Source: Myxococcota bacterium (GTDB lineage Bacteria > Myxococcota_A > UBA796 > JAJRTE01). From it: DNA of 35,041 nucleotides. Below the pieces are notes generated by a model. It ran no database searches and was not told where the DNA came from. It was given only the letters and a program-made list of their open reading frames with translations. Positions 32,214 to 35,041 of this stretch are shown here, piece after piece (position 1 is the stretch's first letter; every line of letters starts with the position of its first letter). Position numbers and translations under genes: made by a program. The stretch is taken from assembly GCA_024278455.1 (NCBI GenBank), contig JAJRTE010000189.1, positions 1 through 35,041 of the forward strand, in the 5' to 3' direction.

Positions 32214-34715
32214 CTAGTCGCTCGTGTCCCAGCCCCCGTCAGGACCGCCAAAGGCGCCCATGTCGTTGCGGGTTCCGTCCGGGTCCCGGCTCGAGCCGTC
32301 CGGGTTGCCGGCGTCGATGCAGGGGGAACCCTCTGCCAGGTGCCAGTCGGCACTTCCCGCCCCGGGGTCGGCGGACACATCGACGAACAGCGGGTCCGCC
32401 GAGATGTTCCCGTTGGTGCCGGCCTGGTCGGGGTGGCCGAGCCAGTCGCCACCGTCGTTGCCAAACACGTCGTTGTAGCCCGCCTCCAAGCTCGATGCCA
32501 CGCTCACGGCCACGCCGCCTCCCGTGATGGTGCCGTAAACGATGTTGTTCTCGAGGATCAACTGGCTGGAACCCGACACGTCCAGTGCCCCCGTAGGCGA
32601 GGCTTCGTAGCCCCAGGTGACGTTCGTGGCGGTGACATTCGCCCCGGTTGCGAAGAGCCCGGCACCGGAATCGGTAGCCTCATTCCAGGCCGACAGGATG
32701 TTGGCCATGCGCACCGTGCCGCCGCTGACCGCGACCCCGGCCCCGTCGCTTGCCCGGTTTGCCAGGATCTCGCCCCGGTAGAGCTTGATGCTCGAGGTCT
32801 CGTCGATGTAGACGGCTCCACCCTGGTCGGCGTAGTTTTCGCGGAATGCCACCCCGTCGATCACGACCATGCTGTCGACGGCGCACAGTCCGCCTCCGAA
32901 CGACCAGACGTAGTAGGTGTCGGTGTCGTCGACCCAGGTGTCGGCCGGGGGCAAGTTGTTGGACACCACGACGAGGTCCTCCAGGACCGGCATGGCGTTC
33001 TCCACGTACATACCGCCGCCGCTGTAGGTCAGCGTGATGTCACGGCAGACCGATGTGGAGCCGCAGGAATAGGTGGACTCGGTCGTCTCCAGGCTGCCCT
33101 CCCCGCCGCCGATCGTGAACCCCCTGAGAGTGGGCCTCGAGACCTCCGCCCCCCCGATGGTCACCGCGGGCATGCCGAACCCGGTGGCATCGAGGAAAGT
33201 GCTGTCCGGCCCGGCGATACCGGTGACGGAGATGTCCTTGGCCCCGAGATCGATGGCCTCGAGGTAGGTGCCGGGATAGACCACCACGCACGCGGAAGCG
33301 GCGTCGACCCCATCCTGGATCGAGGGGAAGGGATGGGCCAGGCTTCCGTCGGCCAGGTTCCCGTCCGCGCCGGCTTCCACGACTCGAGGATCGAGGGGGT
33401 TATCGTCGTCGCAATCCAGGTCGTTGTCCGCGCCCCGGCAACGTTGCGCCCAGGTATCGGGTGCACCGAAACCGTCTCCGTCACCGTCGAAAGCCAGCCG
33501 TTCGGTGCCTTCGGCGCCGTCGTCGACGAGACCGTTGCAGTCGTTGTCCAGCGCCACATCCCCGTCGCACACCTCCACCGCGCCGGGATGGACACCGCTG
33601 TTGCTGTCGTCGCAGTCGGTGGCGTCCGCGACGAAGCCGGGAGGAGCCTGGCAAGCGATCTCCGCGCCCTCAGGCGCTCCATACCCGTCCCCGTCCTGGT
33701 CCGGGTACCAGGTAAGGGCGTCCACCGCGTCGCTCTCGTTCACCTCCCCGTCGCAGTCGTTGTCCACCGGTCCGCCCGGCGCGCCATGGTCACACGACTC
33801 GGGCATGCCCGGATTCACGGAGACATCGCTGTCATCGCAATCGGAACTGTCGCCTACGTACCCATCCGGCGGCAGACAGGCGTCGACGGCGCCATCCGCG
33901 ACGCCGTACCCGTCCCCGTCGCCGTCGGGATACCAGGTCTGCATGCCACCCTGGACGTCCTCATCCACCTCTCGGTCGCAGTCGTTGTCGATACCGTCGC
34001 ACACTTCGACTGCACCGGGATGGATCGCGGCCTGGGAATCGTCGCAGTCGTCGCCGTTGTCGGCGTAGCCGTCGGGGCCCGCGCATGCGGTGACGGCGGC
34101 GGTGAGGAGGCCATACCCGTCCCCGTCGGCGTCCAGGTAGTAGGTGGCCGGATCGACGGGGTCTTCGTCCACCACCCCGTCGCAATCGTTGTCGATACCG
34201 TCACACCGCTCGTCCGCGCCCGGATGAATGGCTGCATCCTCGTCGTCACAATCCAGGGCCGCCGCGTACCCGTCCCCGTCTCGGTCCACCAACGCCGCGG
34301 GGGGGGTGGGGGTCACCGATGGCGTCTCTACCACGACGGGCGTCATGGTCGCGCCCGGCGTCATGGTCGCGCCCGGCGTCATGGTCGCGCCCGGCGTCAT
34401 GGTCGCGCCCGGCGTCAGTGTGGTCTCCGGGGTTTCGGTGCCCGGGGTCTCGGTGAGTCCGGGCGTCCCGACGGGAGAAGGGGTCGGCGTCCCTGTCGCA
34501 GGAGTGAAGACGGGTGTCGGTGTGGGGAGTGGAGCAAGCGTCGGCGTGGACTCATCCGGCGTCTCGAGAACCTCTTCAGGGGTTGGAGTCGCTGGGTTTC
34601 CCGGGGTGGGCGAGTCGTCGTCATCTCCCCCGCCGGGACAACCCATCCCCAGCGCCATGGCCAGACCGAGCCAGACACACCGATACGCGCTCCTGCACCA
34701 ACTCGACTTCAACAT
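32214..34715 (-). CDS. Large MopE-repeat and beta-helix lipoprotein
   Basis: An 833-residue protein. A signal with Cys in ALGMGCPGGGDDDDSP is a probable lipid anchor. Next is a Thr/Pro-rich linker of about 115 residues with PGATMT repeats. Then come four full and one partial MopE-type metal-binding repeats (DGDGYG ... DCDD ... HPGA ... CDGIDNDCDG), rich in Asp and suited to calcium. The second half reads as a right-handed parallel beta-helix, starting with LAHPFPSIQDGVDAA and VVVYPGTYLEAIDL and continuing through SGGGMYVENAMP, NYADQGGAVYID and SDGAGVAVSGG, to SPCIDAGNPDG. Such proteins are surface-exposed in Myxococcota and relatives; adhesion or polysaccharide binding are possible roles. GGGAGA lies seven to eight bases before ATG 34715. 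Confidence 0.92.
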   Translation of the reverse strand: MLKSSWCRSAYRCVWLGLAMALGMGCPGGGDDDDSPTPGNPATPTPEEVLETPDESTPTLAPLPTPTPVFTPATGTPTPSPVGTPGLTETPGTETPETTLTPGATMTPGATMTPGATMTPGATMTPVVVETPSVTPTPPAALVDRDGDGYAAALDCDDEDAAIHPGADERCDGIDNDCDGVVDEDPVDPATYYLDADGDGYGLLTAAVTACAGPDGYADNGDDCDDSQAAIHPGAVEVCDGIDNDCDREVDEDVQGGMQTWYPDGDGDGYGVADGAVDACLPPDGYVGDSSDCDDSDVSVNPGMPESCDHGAPGGPVDNDCDGEVNESDAVDALTWYPDQDGDGYGAPEGAEIACQAPPGFVADATDCDDSNSGVHPGAVEVCDGDVALDNDCNGLVDDGAEGTERLAFDGDGDGFGAPDTWAQRCRGADNDLDCDDDNPLDPRVVEAGADGNLADGSLAHPFPSIQDGVDAASACVVVYPGTYLEAIDLGAKDISVTGIAGPDSTFLDATGFGMPAVTIGGAEVSRPTLRGFTIGGGEGSLETTESTYSCGSTSVCRDITLTYSGGGMYVENAMPVLEDLVVVSNNLPPADTWVDDTDTYYVWSFGGGLCAVDSMVVIDGVAFRENYADQGGAVYIDETSSIKLYRGEILANRASDGAGVAVSGGTVRMANILSAWNEATDSGAGLFATGANVTATNVTWGYEASPTGALDVSGSSQLILENNIVYGTITGGGVAVSVASSLEAGYNDVFGNDGGDWLGHPDQAGTNGNISADPLFVDVSADPGAGSADWHLAEGSPCIDAGNPDGSSRDPDGTRNDMGAFGGPDGGWDTSD
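34339..34417. repeat. 18-base tandem repeat in the lipoprotein linker
   Basis: Four identical units of GGCGTCATGGTCGCGCCC (34339-34410) plus a partial fifth, encoding (PGATMT) repeats on the minus strand. Identical DNA, not only identical protein, points to recent slippage expansion and likely length variation between strains. Confidence 0.95.
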
Positions 34716-34758
34716 GTTTTCTTCTCCCGCTCCACGTCAGTCGTTCGAGAATGGAGCC

Positions 34759-34787
34759 AGTATAGTCAGCCTTGCGGTGGATGACAA
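34759..34787 (-). promoter_or_regulatory. Promoter of the MopE-repeat lipoprotein gene
   Basis: On the minus strand TTGTCA (34782-34787), 17 bases, TATACT (34759-34764), about 45 bases before the ATG at 34715. Both boxes match five of six consensus positions. Confidence 0.65.
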
Positions 34788-34804
34788 GCGGGGAGAGTCC
34801 AGGG

Positions 34805-35041
34805 ATGTACCGCTGCAAATCGATGGGGGCCCTGGCGCTCGCCGCGGAGTTGAAGCGGCACCCCGGCTTCGCGGGAGCGGCGGAGAGCCGTGTGCTCTTG
34901 CTGACCATCGGAACCCCCCGGCGCGCAATGAAGCGCTGCTTCCGGGGGACCTGGGAAACGGTGCAGCCAGGCCACTCGCGACACGCGGAGGCCCTGTCAT
35001 TCGTCCACCTGGACCTCCTCCGGCTGCCGGTGACGGTAGAC
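34805..35041 (+). CDS. Partial gene of unknown function, cut by the right edge
   Basis: The frame from ATG 34805 stays open for 79 codons to the window end. It begins MYRCKSMGALALAAELKRHP and later has SRVLLLTIGTPRRAMKRCF and ALSFVHLDLLRLPVTVD. GGGGAGAG lies about seven bases upstream. Codon third positions are mostly G or C, as in neighbouring genes. It is divergent from the lipoprotein gene with 89 bases between the starts. I recognise no family from this fragment. Confidence 0.5.
   Translation, partial: MYRCKSMGALALAAELKRHPGFAGAAESRVLLLTIGTPRRAMKRCFRGTWETVQPGHSRHAEALSFVHLDLLRLPVTVD

Noticed and set aside
34737-35000. Leftward open frames near the right edge
   Set aside because: They run across the promoter of the lipoprotein gene and are Arg/Pro/Ser-rich shadows of the rightward partial gene.

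Overview
The window is a GC-rich (roughly 65 percent) chromosomal stretch of a Gram-negative bacterium. Lipoproteins, outer-membrane barrel proteins, a TonB-type protein, multihaem c-type cytochromes and MopE-type metal-binding repeats (DGDGYG, DCDD, CDGxDNDCDG) together suggest a deltaproteobacterial-grade lineage such as Myxococcota, Desulfobacterota or a related candidate phylum. This placement is inference. I see no rRNA, tRNA, CRISPR array, transposase or phage gene. I support 24 protein-coding loci, one frameshifted and one cut by the right edge.

Layout. 104-5852: a large secreted protein of unknown function, a divergent TPR-containing SGNH hydrolase, and a C69-family dipeptidase. 6102-8181: phnW and phnX, which convert 2-aminoethylphosphonate to acetaldehyde and phosphate. 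8524-9324: a small membrane protein. 9579-11122: a tightly coupled pair, a secreted-looking Pro/Thr-rich protein with two Cys-Tyr sites and a radical SAM/SPASM enzyme. 11327-13162: an M6-type secreted metalloprotease and a tiny Cys-rich zinc-finger-like protein. 13181-17344: a TIM-barrel-like secreted protein, a class I (DhnA-type) fructose-bisphosphate aldolase, a lipoprotein and a short-chain dehydrogenase. 17488-25390: an apparent four-gene electron-transfer module. 25617-28580: a sulfatase-superfamily protein and a frameshifted TonB-domain gene, separated by a heptanucleotide repeat tract. 29190-35041: an outer-membrane lipoprotein, a polytopic GT-C-like membrane protein, a large MopE-repeat/beta-helix lipoprotein and the start of an unknown gene.

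The most interesting system is the module at 17488-25390. In transcription order it encodes (i) a 762-residue fusion of an N-terminal membrane anchor, two altered ferredoxin motifs, an FAD/NAD(P) oxidoreductase and a C-terminal membrane domain with two His-x13-His pairs suited to two b haems; (ii) an 886-residue secreted protein with 30 CxxCH sites; (iii) a 365-residue exported protein with 12 CxxCH sites in four three-haem modules; and (iv) a 569-residue outer-membrane barrel protein. I infer a wire from cytoplasmic NAD(P)H across both membranes. The second candidate is the Cys-Tyr protein and its radical SAM partner.

At DNA level the palindrome CTCGAG is strongly over-represented. I counted about 115 copies by hand, against about 12 expected from composition. 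It occurs in all three codon phases and between genes, so it looks like a genome-wide DNA motif comparable in kind to cyanobacterial HIP1. Several promoters fit a TTGAC-like box, 16 to 18 bases, and a TATACT-like box.
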